Positions 43,029-52,882 of a stretch of DNA of 64,000 bases are shown piece after piece (position 1 is the stretch's first letter; every line of letters starts with the position of its first letter). The notes beneath the pieces were generated by a model that was given only the letters and a program-made list of their open reading frames with translations, did no database searches and had not been told where the DNA came from. A program made the translations under genes and the position numbers. Source of the stretch: Micromonospora_G sp044901685 (lineage in GTDB: Bacteria; Actinomycetota; Actinomycetes; Mycobacteriales; Micromonosporaceae); the NCBI RefSeq assembly GCF_044901685.1, contig NZ_JBJDPS010000006.1, forward strand, positions 248,001 through 312,000, in the 5' to 3' direction.

Positions 43029-45266
43029 ATGCCTGGCGCCAACCTCTTGTCAACTTCCGGTTTTGAATTGGCGGCCTTGACTGTTTTGTGGATAATGGGA
43101 TGGCTCGACCGAGGCTATCTAGCTACATTCAGAGGGTTCGCGCTGTCGTTAGGGGCACAGTCTGTGGGACGTTGGCTTCGCAACTCGGCCCGGTTACGGA
43201 TCGGTTTGACCCTAAGCTTATTCGGGCTCATCGTGCTTGCTGCCGGTCTACCTGGAGGCGCCTGGTTCGATCGGGGCGACGCGCAATCCTTCGATCATTA
43301 TGTCGGATGGGCAAATATAATCGGAGCATCGGCAGGTTTGATAGGAGTCGCCGTCATGGTGGCCGACAAAGCGTCGGCTACGAGGAACATATCGCCCAGC
43401 ATGTTGAGTGATATCGCTGATGGTCTGGCCATACAGGTACTACGAATCGAGGGAGAACAGTTGGGTCGACTCCTCGGTACCGATCAACTCGATTCGCGAG
43501 CTGCCCCACTGATGCTTGAGGTCGTCGGTAAACGCCCGACCTCCGGTCAGCGACACCCAAAAACCTCGCAGCGAAGATCGGTTTCGTTGGACTCCGTTGC
43601 CGAATTGTATCTTAGGGAGACCTGCGGCAAGGTGCTTCTGAGTGGCGAGGCGGGCATGGGAAAGACCGTTCTGTCGCTCAAGCTGCTGGCGGACATCGCA
43701 CATCGACGCAAGACTGATCCGGCACTTCTATATGGCGGGACGGTACAACCGGTGCCGGTGATCTTCAATCTCCCCACTTGGCCAAGTCAACTCGAATTAC
43801 AGGATTGGCTCGCCGGCAACCTAGCCGAGCGCTTCAGGCTAAAACAAACAGTCGCAGCGCGACTAGTGTCGGATGGATACGTGTTACCTATTCTTGATTC
43901 CCTGGACGAGGTGGACAGCGAGGCGAGGCCATCCGATAAGACAGCTACAATTGTTGCCGCCGTCAACCGCTACTCCGCAACGAGGGTTGGCGCTCGTCTA
44001 ATTCTTACTTGCCGCAGCGACAGCACGATCTACCATAGAGTCCGGAAACAGATTCGCGGCTTCGATGAACTAAGAGTTCATCCATTGCGGTACATTGATG
44101 TACGGGACTACCTCGAATCTCAGTGCGGCGAGGACAACGCGAGCGAGTGGAAGATCGTTCTTGATGCCGCAGCGGATTCGACCTCACCGGTGCGAGGGGT
44201 GCTCGGAACGCCATGGCGCCTCGCCATGTCGGCAACCTATCTCAGGGGTGGGGGAAGCGCTGAGGATTTCTTGCCAACGAGAGATGAGCGTCGGTCACGG
44301 AAGGCGATGACTATACCTGCCGCATACCTCAATAGAGTTGAAGGCTTGCTGTACGAGACCTTCATCTCGGCCAGAAGCCGACACCACGGCAAGCAGCCAA
44401 TCAGGGTGACACTCCATCTCATGCAGATAGCGAAGCTGCTAGAGGAAGGCAAGCGGCGTTCCGTGGCTGCACCCACGGAGTTGCTATTGCACGAATGGTG
44501 GCGCCTTCTGGATAGGCGAAAAGTATCCCTGTATCAAGCATTGTTGGTCTTTACGCTTATAAACTTGTCGTTTAGTGCGTTTCGTTTCTTCGAATTCTCG
44601 GAGAACGACAAGCCTGAATCGCCCGTGATCTACGCTCTCGCTTTTTTTTCTAATTTTATTCTGCTTGCCTTGCTCGCGGGCAGGGCAGCCGGGGTAAGGA
44701 CCTCGCCGCTACGAGTGAGCCTTAGGTCGTTAAGAACGTCTCGCGGCGGTGTTCTTGTTGCCGCATCGGCGGCGATCGCGGTTCTGGCGGGGGGTACCGC
44801 TTACATCAGCACTGGTCCAAGTTATGGAATCTCGATCGGTGCGGCGATAGCTTTGACTGGGACGATCGGCGCGACCTTGGCGCCGTGGGATCATCTAACT
44901 GTCGAATCACCTCTAGCAATCCTACGAAAAGATTTCCTGGCGAGCGCCCTCTTCGGCGTTGCCATTGGAGGATTCGTAGGTATCTACACTACTGAGCTAC
45001 TCGGCAAGCCGGTGGGAGTCGCCCTAGGGCTCGGCTACGTCTTCGCCGCAATCGCGTCGTCCATCATGGCGAAATACCTGATCGCCGTTTACATCTCCGC
45101 CGGGGTCGGTGCGCCTTGGAGACTCGCCCGGTTCCTGTCTTGGGGATGCCGGGCCGGCTTGCTGAGGGTTTCCGGCGTAGGATACCAGTTTCGCCACAAG
45201 GGGCTTCAGCAATACCTGCTGGACTTACAGCGCTCAACTTTCCCCGATGGGACCGATGCTCGCTGA
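43029..45266 (+). CDS. NACHT-domain NTPase with C-terminal membrane helices
   Basis: The 745-residue protein starts with two to three membrane helices, followed by a NACHT/STAND ATPase: Walker A GEAGMGKT (206-213), VPVIFNLPTW, Walker B LPILDSLDEVD (286-296), and sensor-like LILTCRSD. After a helical region come at least five membrane helices (about 510-700). Membrane-anchored NACHT proteins of actinobacteria are suspected anti-phage or signalling ATPases. GC is lower than around it. The ATG at 43029 lies after a weak site (GAGAGCGG). Confidence 0.85.
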   Translation: MPGANLLSTSGFELAALTVLWIMGWLDRGYLATFRGFALSLGAQSVGRWLRNSARLRIGLTLSLFGLIVLAAGLPGGAWFDRGDAQSFDHYVGWANIIGASAGLIGVAVMVADKASATRNISPSMLSDIADGLAIQVLRIEGEQLGRLLGTDQLDSRAAPLMLEVVGKRPTSGQRHPKTSQRRSVSLDSVAELYLRETCGKVLLSGEAGMGKTVLSLKLLADIAHRRKTDPALLYGGTVQPVPVIFNLPTWPSQLELQDWLAGNLAERFRLKQTVAARLVSDGYVLPILDSLDEVDSEARPSDKTATIVAAVNRYSATRVGARLILTCRSDSTIYHRVRKQIRGFDELRVHPLRYIDVRDYLESQCGEDNASEWKIVLDAAADSTSPVRGVLGTPWRLAMSATYLRGGGSAEDFLPTRDERRSRKAMTIPAAYLNRVEGLLYETFISARSRHHGKQPIRVTLHLMQIAKLLEEGKRRSVAAPTELLLHEWWRLLDRRKVSLYQALLVFTLINLSFSAFRFFEFSENDKPESPVIYALAFFSNFILLALLAGRAAGVRTSPLRVSLRSLRTSRGGVLVAASAAIAVLAGGTAYISTGPSYGISIGAAIALTGTIGATLAPWDHLTVESPLAILRKDFLASALFGVAIGGFVGIYTTELLGKPVGVALGLGYVFAAIASSIMAKYLIAVYISAGVGAPWRLARFLSWGCRAGLLRVSGVGYQFRHKGLQQYLLDLQRSTFPDGTDAR

Positions 45267-45653
45267 CTACGGCAGTTTCCTGGGTCGCCTATTCCTACCC
45301 TCGGCCGTCGCGATTCTCTTGACCGCCCGACGTTTGTCTCATAGGGCAATGGCCGCTTGGGACGGGAACAGTCACGAATGCCGGGCGATCGTCACCGTGA
45401 GTGACGTCTGCCTCAGGTAAAGAGGATTCCGATTAAGTCTCCGAGGGCAATTTTGCGCGACTCCAAGTAAAGGCACATTGACTTAAGGTGAAGGCGTCCT
45501 CGCCGGTCCAGCCGTCCGCGGCTGCCCTCTAGGGTGCGACTCACGTCGTGTGCCCTGGCTTGCTCCGCGTACACTCTGTCCCGCGAGGAGCCGGATCACC
45601 CAGCCCGCGCGTTGCTGTGAAATCGGTGCTGTCTGTGGGATCGGAGTAGCCGC
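45267..45653. other. Intergenic region, no gene seen
   Basis: Nearly 390 bp between the NACHT gene and the next gene. There is moderate-GC sequence around 45410-45490 and no frame with a ribosome site. It may contain the promoter of the 45654 gene. Confidence 0.35.
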
Positions 45654-46178
45654 GTGGGCCACGAGGGCGAAGACAAAGTCGAGGCGGCCGACCTCCTCGG
45701 TTCCGGAGCTGACGTGTACGAGGGCAACGAGCTGCTTCACATCGCGTCCACGATGGCGGACGCGGACATCGATGTGGTGCGCCGGCGCGTGGAGAAGATG
45801 GATAACTTCAGGAAACTTGCCACCGACGCGCTCGACGTTCTGGAACGGCATCACCACGCCACGCTTGGGGCCAACAACCAAAGTCAGGAGTGGTTCCACC
45901 GGGCTTGCCAGGACACTCGAGACATTTTCCGGGCTGTGCTCGCGCAGGACCTGGAATGGGAGCAGCAGCGGTACGTGCTTGACCTGCTGATGAAGCTTGT
46001 GCAGATGGAAGGCGCGAAGGACACCGAGAGCAAGAACCTGCTCAGCTCGCTGTCCGACAAGCTGTCCAACAAGATGGTGCTGATCGGCGGTGTCGCCATC
46101 ACCGCTACCGCTGTGGCCGTGGCGATCGTCGCTCCCAAGGCGGTGCGGCAGGTCGGAGAGGCCCTACGCAGAGGCTGA
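45654..46178 (+). CDS. Hypothetical tail-anchored helical protein
   Basis: The 174-residue protein is helical (LLHIASTMADADIDVVRRRV, KMDNFRKLATDALDVLERH, QQRYVLDLLMKLVQMEGA). It ends with one hydrophobic segment (VLIGGVAITATAVAVAIVAP) and a short basic tail, suggesting a tail-anchored membrane protein. The GTG at 45654 has GGAG seven bases upstream. The last 42 codons plus about 40 bp beyond are perfectly duplicated in tandem. Function unknown; it may accompany the NACHT protein upstream. Confidence 0.6.
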   Translation: MGHEGEDKVEAADLLGSGADVYEGNELLHIASTMADADIDVVRRRVEKMDNFRKLATDALDVLERHHHATLGANNQSQEWFHRACQDTRDIFRAVLAQDLEWEQQRYVLDLLMKLVQMEGAKDTESKNLLSSLSDKLSNKMVLIGGVAITATAVAVAIVAPKAVRQVGEALRRG

Positions 46179-46380
46179 CCTCGAACACGATCGTGGTCAG
46201 CCAGCGGCCAACCCAATCCGACAAGCTGTCCAACAAGATGGTGCTGATCGGCGGTGTCGCCATCACCGCTACCGCTGTGGCCGTGGCGATCGTCGCTCCC
46301 AAGGCGGTGCGGCAGGTCGGAGAGGCCCTACGCAGAGGCTGACCTCGAACACGATCGTGGTCAGCCAGCGGCCAACCCAA
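46053..46380. repeat. Perfect tandem duplication, 2 x 164 bp
   Basis: Bases 46053-46216 are repeated exactly as 46217-46380. The unit carries the 3' end of the 45654 gene, including its hydrophobic anchor and stop, plus about 40 bp of trailer. The second copy has no start of its own. Perfect identity means a very recent event or an assembly error. Confidence 0.9.
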
Positions 46381-46549
46381 GCGGCAAATGTATGGACGGG
46401 CGGGGCTTCGCTCTCCTGCGACACCGCATCCTGCTCGGCTGACCCCCGCCCTCCGTCACCACGGAATGTGAGCCAGAGCCAAGTTTCGGACAGTCCCGGC
46501 GCTGGCGCCGCCCGGCACGTCCCCAACCCAGCCCAGTCCTAAGGACGGG

Positions 46550-46640
46550 CGTGCAAGGGACCAAGACCGACCTCGCGACCCGCCCCACCACACCCCTCAG
46601 CGCGGATGCGACGGTCGCGAGGGCCGGGCTCCCTTGCACG
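46550..46640. repeat. Long intergenic hairpin (family member 3)
   Basis: Outer arms CGTGCAAGGG and CCCTTGCACG, inner arms CCTCGCGACC and GGTCGCGAGG. Compared with 38435-38528 the third base pair of the outer stem changes from C-G to T-A on both arms, keeping the pairing. Flanking sequence on both sides is also similar to that copy. Confidence 0.6.
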
Positions 46641-46926
46641 CCGGGCCGGGCCGGGCAAGGTGCGGGACAGGACGGAAGCGGCAGCCGCGCCGAGGGCACA
46701 GGCCCGATCGTGCGAACTTGGTCCGACGGCCGGGTCCTCGCCTAGCTGCGTTCCAACCGCTGCTGTCATCCGGCCCGAACGCGAGGCCCGGAACACCGGC
46801 AGTTCCGGGCAGTGGCTGGTCTCCCGGGATATCGACCCCGACGACGGCTGAAAACAGGACTTCCGGGCAGTGAGAGGACACCTGCGGCCCAGGTTGCCGA
46901 TGCTCCCAGGCACTTATCGTTCGGCG

Positions 46927-47511
46927 GTGGATATCGAAGACCCCTCCGGATGGGCGGCCGTCGGCGTTGCCGTGCTCGCCGTGCTCATCGCCTTCGGTGC
47001 GTGGTGGGCGGCGCACCGGTCCGCCGAGGCCAGCGAACGTAGCGCCACCGCGAGCGAACGTAGCGCCGCCGCCAGCGAGGAGCTGCTCCACCAGGAGTGC
47101 ACACCCCGGTTCACCGCGAAGATCGAGGAAGTGAGCCAGTGGCGGCTGGACGTCCGCTTAGACGGGCCGCTCGACTTGGACGACCTTAGCGTGGAGAGCT
47201 TGGACGACGAGTTGGTGTTCAACACCGGTCAGTTCGGGATTGACAAGGAACCCGTTCCGGCTGGCCATGAGGCGGCCGGCGGGCGGCCGGGTCGCCGGGT
47301 CGCATGGACCCACAGCGACTACCCTGACGGCACCAGGGCGGGGATCGCGATCGGGGAGACCGCCATGTGGAGGGTCAGCGCCGCCGATGACCACGTACGC
47401 GCCGACGAGGTGACGTTGCGGATGCGAGCGCGGGTCGGCAAGGAGGAGTGGATTGTCCTGGTTCCGGTGGTGGTACCGGGCAGCCTGCGCCCGACCGGCT
47501 ACATCGGCTGA
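46927..47511 (+). CDS. Hypothetical single-helix membrane protein
   Basis: From the GTG at 46927 the 194-residue product begins DIEDPSGWAAVGVAVLAVLI, a membrane helix. A repeated SERSA/ASERSA coiled-coil-like stretch and a beta-rich cytoplasmic domain follow (FTAKIEEVSQWRLDVRL, EEWIVLVPVVVPG). This N-anchor/coil/beta layout is common in actinobacterial hypothetical proteins. A GTG at 46870 with AGGA upstream would add 19 residues; the ribosome signal is poor for either. Function unknown. Confidence 0.55.
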   Translation: MDIEDPSGWAAVGVAVLAVLIAFGAWWAAHRSAEASERSATASERSAAASEELLHQECTPRFTAKIEEVSQWRLDVRLDGPLDLDDLSVESLDDELVFNTGQFGIDKEPVPAGHEAAGGRPGRRVAWTHSDYPDGTRAGIAIGETAMWRVSAADDHVRADEVTLRMRARVGKEEWIVLVPVVVPGSLRPTGYIG

Positions 47512-47626
47512 CCGCGAGCGCGTGGAACTGGAGACGCTCCTGCCAGTGGTCGGGTAAGTCACGATAGCCCGCGGCGCCCACCGTGAATCCGACGCATGCT
47601 TCCATGCTGCCTGTGGGTTCACTCCT

Positions 47627-47968
47627 CTACTTGCGACCGGGCGTGACTCTGCGTGCGGGTAGGTGGCGGCGGCCGACGCGTAGTCGTGGCGATTTGAGTG
47701 CATCAAGTCGCTCGTAGGCCGCCACCAACACCCGCGCGAACCGCAGTGAATCTGGTGAAGCTTCGCCTCGGGCGAATAAGTAGAGCCTGTTTGACTGTGC
47801 GCCGACGTACAGAGTGACGTGCACAGGTAGGTACATGAACGCGGTACCTGGCTGAGTACGTTCAGGCATACGCCGACACTGCTTCATAAACAGTCGGACA
47901 TCTTCAATCGGCCGGACGCCGTCCACTCCCGAGGGGCGTGTCAACTCGCCAGACCAAAACTTGCGCAC
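47627..47968 (-). CDS. Small hypothetical protein
   Basis: The 113-residue frame from a GTG at 47966-47968 reads RKFWSGELTRPSGVDGVRP, then FMYLPVHVTLYVGAQSNRLY and a basic C-terminus. The composition looks protein-like and GC is moderate, but no clear ribosome site is present. It is divergent from the 48027 gene with 58 bp between. Function unknown. Confidence 0.4.
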   Translation of the reverse strand: MRKFWSGELTRPSGVDGVRPIEDVRLFMKQCRRMPERTQPGTAFMYLPVHVTLYVGAQSNRLYLFARGEASPDSLRFARVLVAAYERLDALKSPRLRVGRRHLPARRVTPGRK

Positions 47969-48026
47969 ATCTACTATCCTGGCGATGCTTGGTTAAGAGG
48001 CCGCCGCACTGCTGAAGAGGACATTC

Positions 48027-48416
48027 ATGCCTGTAGGGGTCACGATTTCCGCCGGGGCGAGTGATCTGGACATCCTGGCCGAGGTTGCAGGGTCCACTCC
48101 TGGCGTATCGCTCACTGAACGTAGACCTCTCGATGGCGCCGGGGATGGCCTGGCGTTCCCGGTAGACATGGGCGTTGCGCTTCAAGTGCTAGAAGTCGTC
48201 GGTGCTATCGCTGGCTCAGTGGAAGCAATTCGACTACTGCTGCAAGGTTGGAGTAGAAGCCGTAGCAAACGCCGAGATGAGCCAGCTGCGAATCCGCCGC
48301 AGATCTTGGTGTGCGATCTGAGGCAGGGGAAGATCCTATACTCCGGACAGAGTCTAGATGCCGCTGTTGTCGAACAGATTTTACTGCGCATGGACCAGAA
48401 TGAATCAGGCGATTGA
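48027..48416 (+). CDS. Small protein resembling effector-associated component EACC1
   Basis: The 129-residue protein has a short alpha/beta start (DILAEVAGSTPGVSLTERRP), a hydrophobic helix (VALQVLEVVGAIAGSVEAIRLLL), a basic linker and a last strand-helix unit (ILVCDLRQGKILYSGQSLDAAVVEQIL). This order resembles EACC1, a constant partner of effector proteins in predicted actinobacterial conflict systems. The resemblance is by layout and should be tested. GAGG precedes the ATG. Its TGA overlaps the next gene's ATG (TGATG), so the two are coupled. Confidence 0.5.
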   Translation: MPVGVTISAGASDLDILAEVAGSTPGVSLTERRPLDGAGDGLAFPVDMGVALQVLEVVGAIAGSVEAIRLLLQGWSRSRSKRRDEPAANPPQILVCDLRQGKILYSGQSLDAAVVEQILLRMDQNESGD

Positions 48417-49834
48417 TGGTACATTTCGACCCATCGTTAATGAGAGTTGTCCTTGGGGAGTCCTCGCTCTTCCCTGAAGATGTCTTGTTAGATCCAGTGG
48501 ATCCTCTTCGGTGGAACTTGGAAGGCACGTACACGCGTGAGATTTTCTCGAAGACCCTAGTTCCGCAGGAGTTTCATCGAGCAATGGTCGTTGCTCACGA
48601 GCAGCGACACTATCTGGACTATCATCTGACGAACTATGGAAGTTGGGTCTCGAGGTTCTGGGGTCAGGTCAAGCAGACCATACCTGCCTTGCTGGCGGCA
48701 CCTGGTCCTTTAGTTGTGCCCATCAGTTATATGGAAGATGAACTAGTGGCGCCCTTCCACGGCGTGACTCCGCCTCTTGCTGGAACCCATCAGTGGGTGG
48801 CTGTGCGCCTTTCGGCGAATCACGCGCGCCGCGTTCGAAGGGATCGCGTACTGCTGCCGTCGGCCCCACACGGTTTTAGTGGCGGGGCCCAGCTCGAAGC
48901 TCTGGCAACCACGTTCGAAGTGGCGCCCCCGGAAGCCTTGCTGCCGATGGAGGAGGCGCTCACGGTTCTGACGTCTATGCCCAGGGATATGCTTCGATGG
49001 CAGAACGAGTATGTTTGGCTGGGAGATGTCCTGGCGGCACTCGAGATCGGCCCCCAGCCTCTTGGCGTTGGGGCAGGTCGAGTTGTTAACAGTCGACTAT
49101 GGCCCTCTATTTTGGTCGCATCCCTGATGGGTCAGTTTGAACACCTAACAGCCGAAAATCTTGATGACGATCCGCAATTGTGGCATCGTATTATGCCGTC
49201 GAGTCGTCTTCTCGATCTACTTCGTTGGCTTCATGGGCGGTACAGAGGGAAGATCCGCACGGTCGAGGATGCCTGGGAAGCCGTTAACGAGGCATGCGTT
49301 GATCTGTACGGCTTCGATGTGGCCGCCTCGCTCGTGTCGGACGTTGACTGGATGGCTCGGAGTGTGGAACGACATTTAAATAAGGCGCATGAGGTCATAG
49401 TTGATTTAGATATGGTTGTGCATGTGCGGGCTCGAATGGAAATAGCTAGAGATTTCGCCGCGGATCCGATGCTGTTTGTTGATCCATCGGATTCCCGTCA
49501 GATCAGTCCGATGGTCGCTGATTATCATCTCGCGTCAGCTGGTGGGTTTTCTTGCGTTCCGTCGGATTTGACCGAGTTCGATAGCGAATTCTACGCATCG
49601 AGTGACGGTCGGGCGCGCTTCGTGAAGCCGAAACTCGGAGAGGATTTGCGTGAGTTGCAGCGAGTAGATGAGGAGTTGAGCGCTATCGCTAGGTTCTTAG
49701 TTCGCGGCGCCGCTTCTCCGTCGTGGGTGGGGCCCGAACGCGAGGCTGTAGCTCTATGGTTGGCGAGTCATAAAGAGCTTCGGATAATCCCTCCATTCGG
49801 TACTGATTTGGGATCTCTCGTCTCGGTAAGCTGA
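48416..49834 (+). CDS. Hypothetical protein with HExxH metalloprotease-like motif
   Basis: The 472-residue protein has HEQRH at 61-65 inside AMVVAHEQRHYLDYHLTNYG, the pattern of zinc peptidases with a following acidic residue (Asp 68). The rest is helical and unrecognised (PPEALLPMEEALTVLTSMPR, LLDLLRWLHGRYRGKIRTVEDAWEAV). GC is lower than in element genes. Its start overlaps the stop of the small EACC1-like gene, so the pair acts as a unit. It may be an effector protease in a conflict system; this is inference from motif and context. Confidence 0.65.
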   Translation: MVHFDPSLMRVVLGESSLFPEDVLLDPVDPLRWNLEGTYTREIFSKTLVPQEFHRAMVVAHEQRHYLDYHLTNYGSWVSRFWGQVKQTIPALLAAPGPLVVPISYMEDELVAPFHGVTPPLAGTHQWVAVRLSANHARRVRRDRVLLPSAPHGFSGGAQLEALATTFEVAPPEALLPMEEALTVLTSMPRDMLRWQNEYVWLGDVLAALEIGPQPLGVGAGRVVNSRLWPSILVASLMGQFEHLTAENLDDDPQLWHRIMPSSRLLDLLRWLHGRYRGKIRTVEDAWEAVNEACVDLYGFDVAASLVSDVDWMARSVERHLNKAHEVIVDLDMVVHVRARMEIARDFAADPMLFVDPSDSRQISPMVADYHLASAGGFSCVPSDLTEFDSEFYASSDGRARFVKPKLGEDLRELQRVDEELSAIARFLVRGAASPSWVGPEREAVALWLASHKELRIIPPFGTDLGSLVSVS

Positions 49835-50036
49835 CGTCGGCGAGGGCGGCATCGCCAAGGTGATGAGGTCATCCTCGGCGACCGAGACGCGCCTGCCGCC
49901 GCTCAGGCTCTGTCTCGCGGATCATGAATCTCATTCGTTAGACCCTGCCTGACGCGAGGCGATCCGCCGAATCAATCCATTGGGTGAAGCGGACCGGGTC
50001 GCCGTCGCGTGACCCGCTGGAACGCTGTGGCCTCGG
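49835..50036. other. Intergenic region, no gene seen
   Basis: About 200 bp of moderate GC after the HExxH gene. It merges into the fragment at 50037. I see no gene or terminator. Confidence 0.3.
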
Positions 50037-50213
50037 AAGACCGCCTACCAGCGGTTCTGTCGCGGGCCCGCCGACGGCGGCACCTGGCCCGCGCTGAAAG
50101 CCCACGTCATCGCGCTGCCCGGGAGGAACGACGACACCGACCGGGACGGCCAGGTCGACGGCACGATCGTGCGTACCGCCAACACTCCGCGAGTGCCGGC
50201 AAGAGGGACTTAG
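50037..50213 (+). pseudogene. Gene fragment, coding-like but without start
   Basis: A 58-codon frame from KTAYQRFCRGPADGGTWPAL to a TAG at 50211-50213 includes DTDRDGQVDGTIVRTANTP, with strongly G/C third positions, yet lacks a start codon and ribosome site. It looks like the 3' remains of a gene. The family is not recognisable. Confidence 0.35.
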
Positions 50214-50672
50214 CCGGGAGGAGTCGTAGGCAGCACAAGCCATCGGCCGATCCCGAGACCGGGTCCACGAAGATCCCTGTCCCGCCGGACGGCGTGCCCA
50301 GGTAATTAAGGCGATGGCTAGCTGGTGCGTGCCCGGCGCCGGGGCGTGCAGTTGGCTACGAGCCCACCACAGCGGTTCTGGGGTACTCACTGATTGTTGC
50401 CGGCTTTCGGTATGCTGCGAGTGCGGCACTGCTGGGTGTCGTTGTTTGAGGATCGCGGACGGCAACCTGCGATGCTCAAGAGCCGGCATCACCAGGAGCC
50501 CAAACACCCTGCAAGGGACGGGCCTCGCCTGTTTCTTGGGGGAGGCAGTTACACATGAGCCCACGCACTGCCGGCCGCGCGGTCTCAGCAAGACCAGTCA
50601 GCTTTAAGGACTGGCCGAGCTGAACCGTGCCCTGCGCACCTGTCTCGGCCCCCGGGTGTGGAGGGGTGCTAG
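50214..50672. other. Intergenic region, no gene seen
   Basis: This 459-bp stretch has frames open by composition only. Moderate-GC sequence around 50320-50470 suggests foreign or decayed DNA. It probably contains the promoter of the small membrane protein gene at 50673. Confidence 0.3.
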
Positions 50673-50864
50673 TTGGAACTTCAGTCGATTGCCGGGCTTG
50701 GCTCGTGGGTAGTCCTCGCGGGTGTGGTCGGCTCCGCCCTTGGAGTGATCTTCCCGGTACTGGGGAAGATCATCATCGCCGCCCTAGCCCTGCGGGGCGC
50801 CGACCCAAAGGACAGGCCGAGCATCATCAAGGCGATAGCAGAGCTGTTCCGCTGGCGGCGCTGA
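50673..50864 (+). CDS. Small hydrophobic protein
   Basis: The 63-residue protein begins ELQSIAGLGSWVVLAGVVGS. It has one to two membrane segments (WVVLAGVVGSALGVIFPVLG and IIIAALAL), then a basic amphipathic tail (DRPSIIKAIAELFRWRR). The TTG start has GGAGGGG six bases upstream. The size, hydrophobic core and basic end fit a holin-like, toxin-like or bacteriocin-like peptide, none of which is proven. Confidence 0.5.
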   Translation: MELQSIAGLGSWVVLAGVVGSALGVIFPVLGKIIIAALALRGADPKDRPSIIKAIAELFRWRR

Positions 50865-51127
50865 GAAGGTGGTCCGGGATCGCTCCAATCGACGAGATGC
50901 CCAACGTCGATCAAGCTCACCTCTGGTGGAGCCGGGGACAACGAAGTTTGGATCAGGGAGCGGTCCTGGTGAACCCCGACACGCGTTATGGCTACGCTCT
51001 GAGCACCGCCTGTCACTGTGTCGGGACGGCGTGAGGGACCGGCGCCGAGTGGTAGCTCCGATTGGCGCGCGACGACCGTCGCTGCGGCGTTGAGCGTCTG
51101 GGATGACCGGTGCTGTCGACGTATCGG

Positions 51128-51961
51128 TTACCGCCTGAGCTCCTCCTGGTTGACAATTGCCCGCTCTACCGCGTCGACAACTCGCCGTGTGGCGTGGGCA
51201 GCTACGTCTTCGCTGCTGGTGGCGACGGCGAGTGTGCGCCCGGAAGAGTCAAACGGTGTCTGAGGCTGAGCGCCCTGCATCAGTGCCCACTGTTTGCCAT
51301 GGGTGTAGCCCGAGTAGAGGCGATAGAGGTAGCTGGCCTTGACCTCAGGTGGCGCGGCCTCGTAACGATCGAACAGCTCGACGACTGAAGGTGTACCAGG
51401 CGCGAGAATGGTCTTCCCATTTTTGTTTTTCGTGGTGAGTCCCAATTCCGTCGCCTTGTCCATCAAGTCTTCGAGCCGCTTTGCCGCTAGCTTTCCTGGT
51501 GTGGCTTCGGTACGGCCAATTGCTTCCTCGATCTTGCGTCGTTCGTCGAGGTCAGCGACTTGGCCGGCGATTCCACGGCGGCGTCGCTCGTCGCGATCCA
51601 GCCCCGGTTCCGAGAGCCAGTACGCGAACAGCGCCGATTCGTGAGCGGACCTCAACAGCGAGAAGTGTGCATATACCGGTATCTCGCCGGAAGTAAAGAG
51701 GGTTTGCCACGCCCGCAGGTGATCAAGTGCCGTCCGGGTCGCCAACATGGCCAGGTCATGGGCGTAGGCCCGCAGGGGGTCCTTGCGGTCGTTCAGTACC
51801 TCGCTCGTCTCTGCGGGGTGATTGAGGACCACAATGTCCATCCGTGTCCACAACTGGTCGACACGCTGTAGGTGCGCGGTGAGCAGCGACTGCGCTTGTG
51901 CGCTGATGGGAGCGGTGACCGGCTCGCCCACGCGTTGTAGTTGCGGCATGCGGATCATCAT
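51128..51961 (-). CDS. Hypothetical helical protein
   Basis: The 277-residue protein begins IRMPQLQRVGEPVTAPISAQ. It contains helices with conserved-looking polar residues (HDLAMLATRTALDHLRAWQT, HFSLLRSAHESALFAYWLSE) and SYLYRLYSGYTHGKQW near the C-terminus, a His-containing motif seen in some DUF5677-like proteins. This is a weak resemblance. Two adjacent ATG codons follow GGGTGATGGGCG. It is leftward, isolated, and may be an accessory defence-type gene. Confidence 0.55.
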   Translation of the reverse strand: MMIRMPQLQRVGEPVTAPISAQAQSLLTAHLQRVDQLWTRMDIVVLNHPAETSEVLNDRKDPLRAYAHDLAMLATRTALDHLRAWQTLFTSGEIPVYAHFSLLRSAHESALFAYWLSEPGLDRDERRRRGIAGQVADLDERRKIEEAIGRTEATPGKLAAKRLEDLMDKATELGLTTKNKNGKTILAPGTPSVVELFDRYEAAPPEVKASYLYRLYSGYTHGKQWALMQGAQPQTPFDSSGRTLAVATSSEDVAAHATRRVVDAVERAIVNQEELRR

Positions 51962-52882
<921 letters not shown>

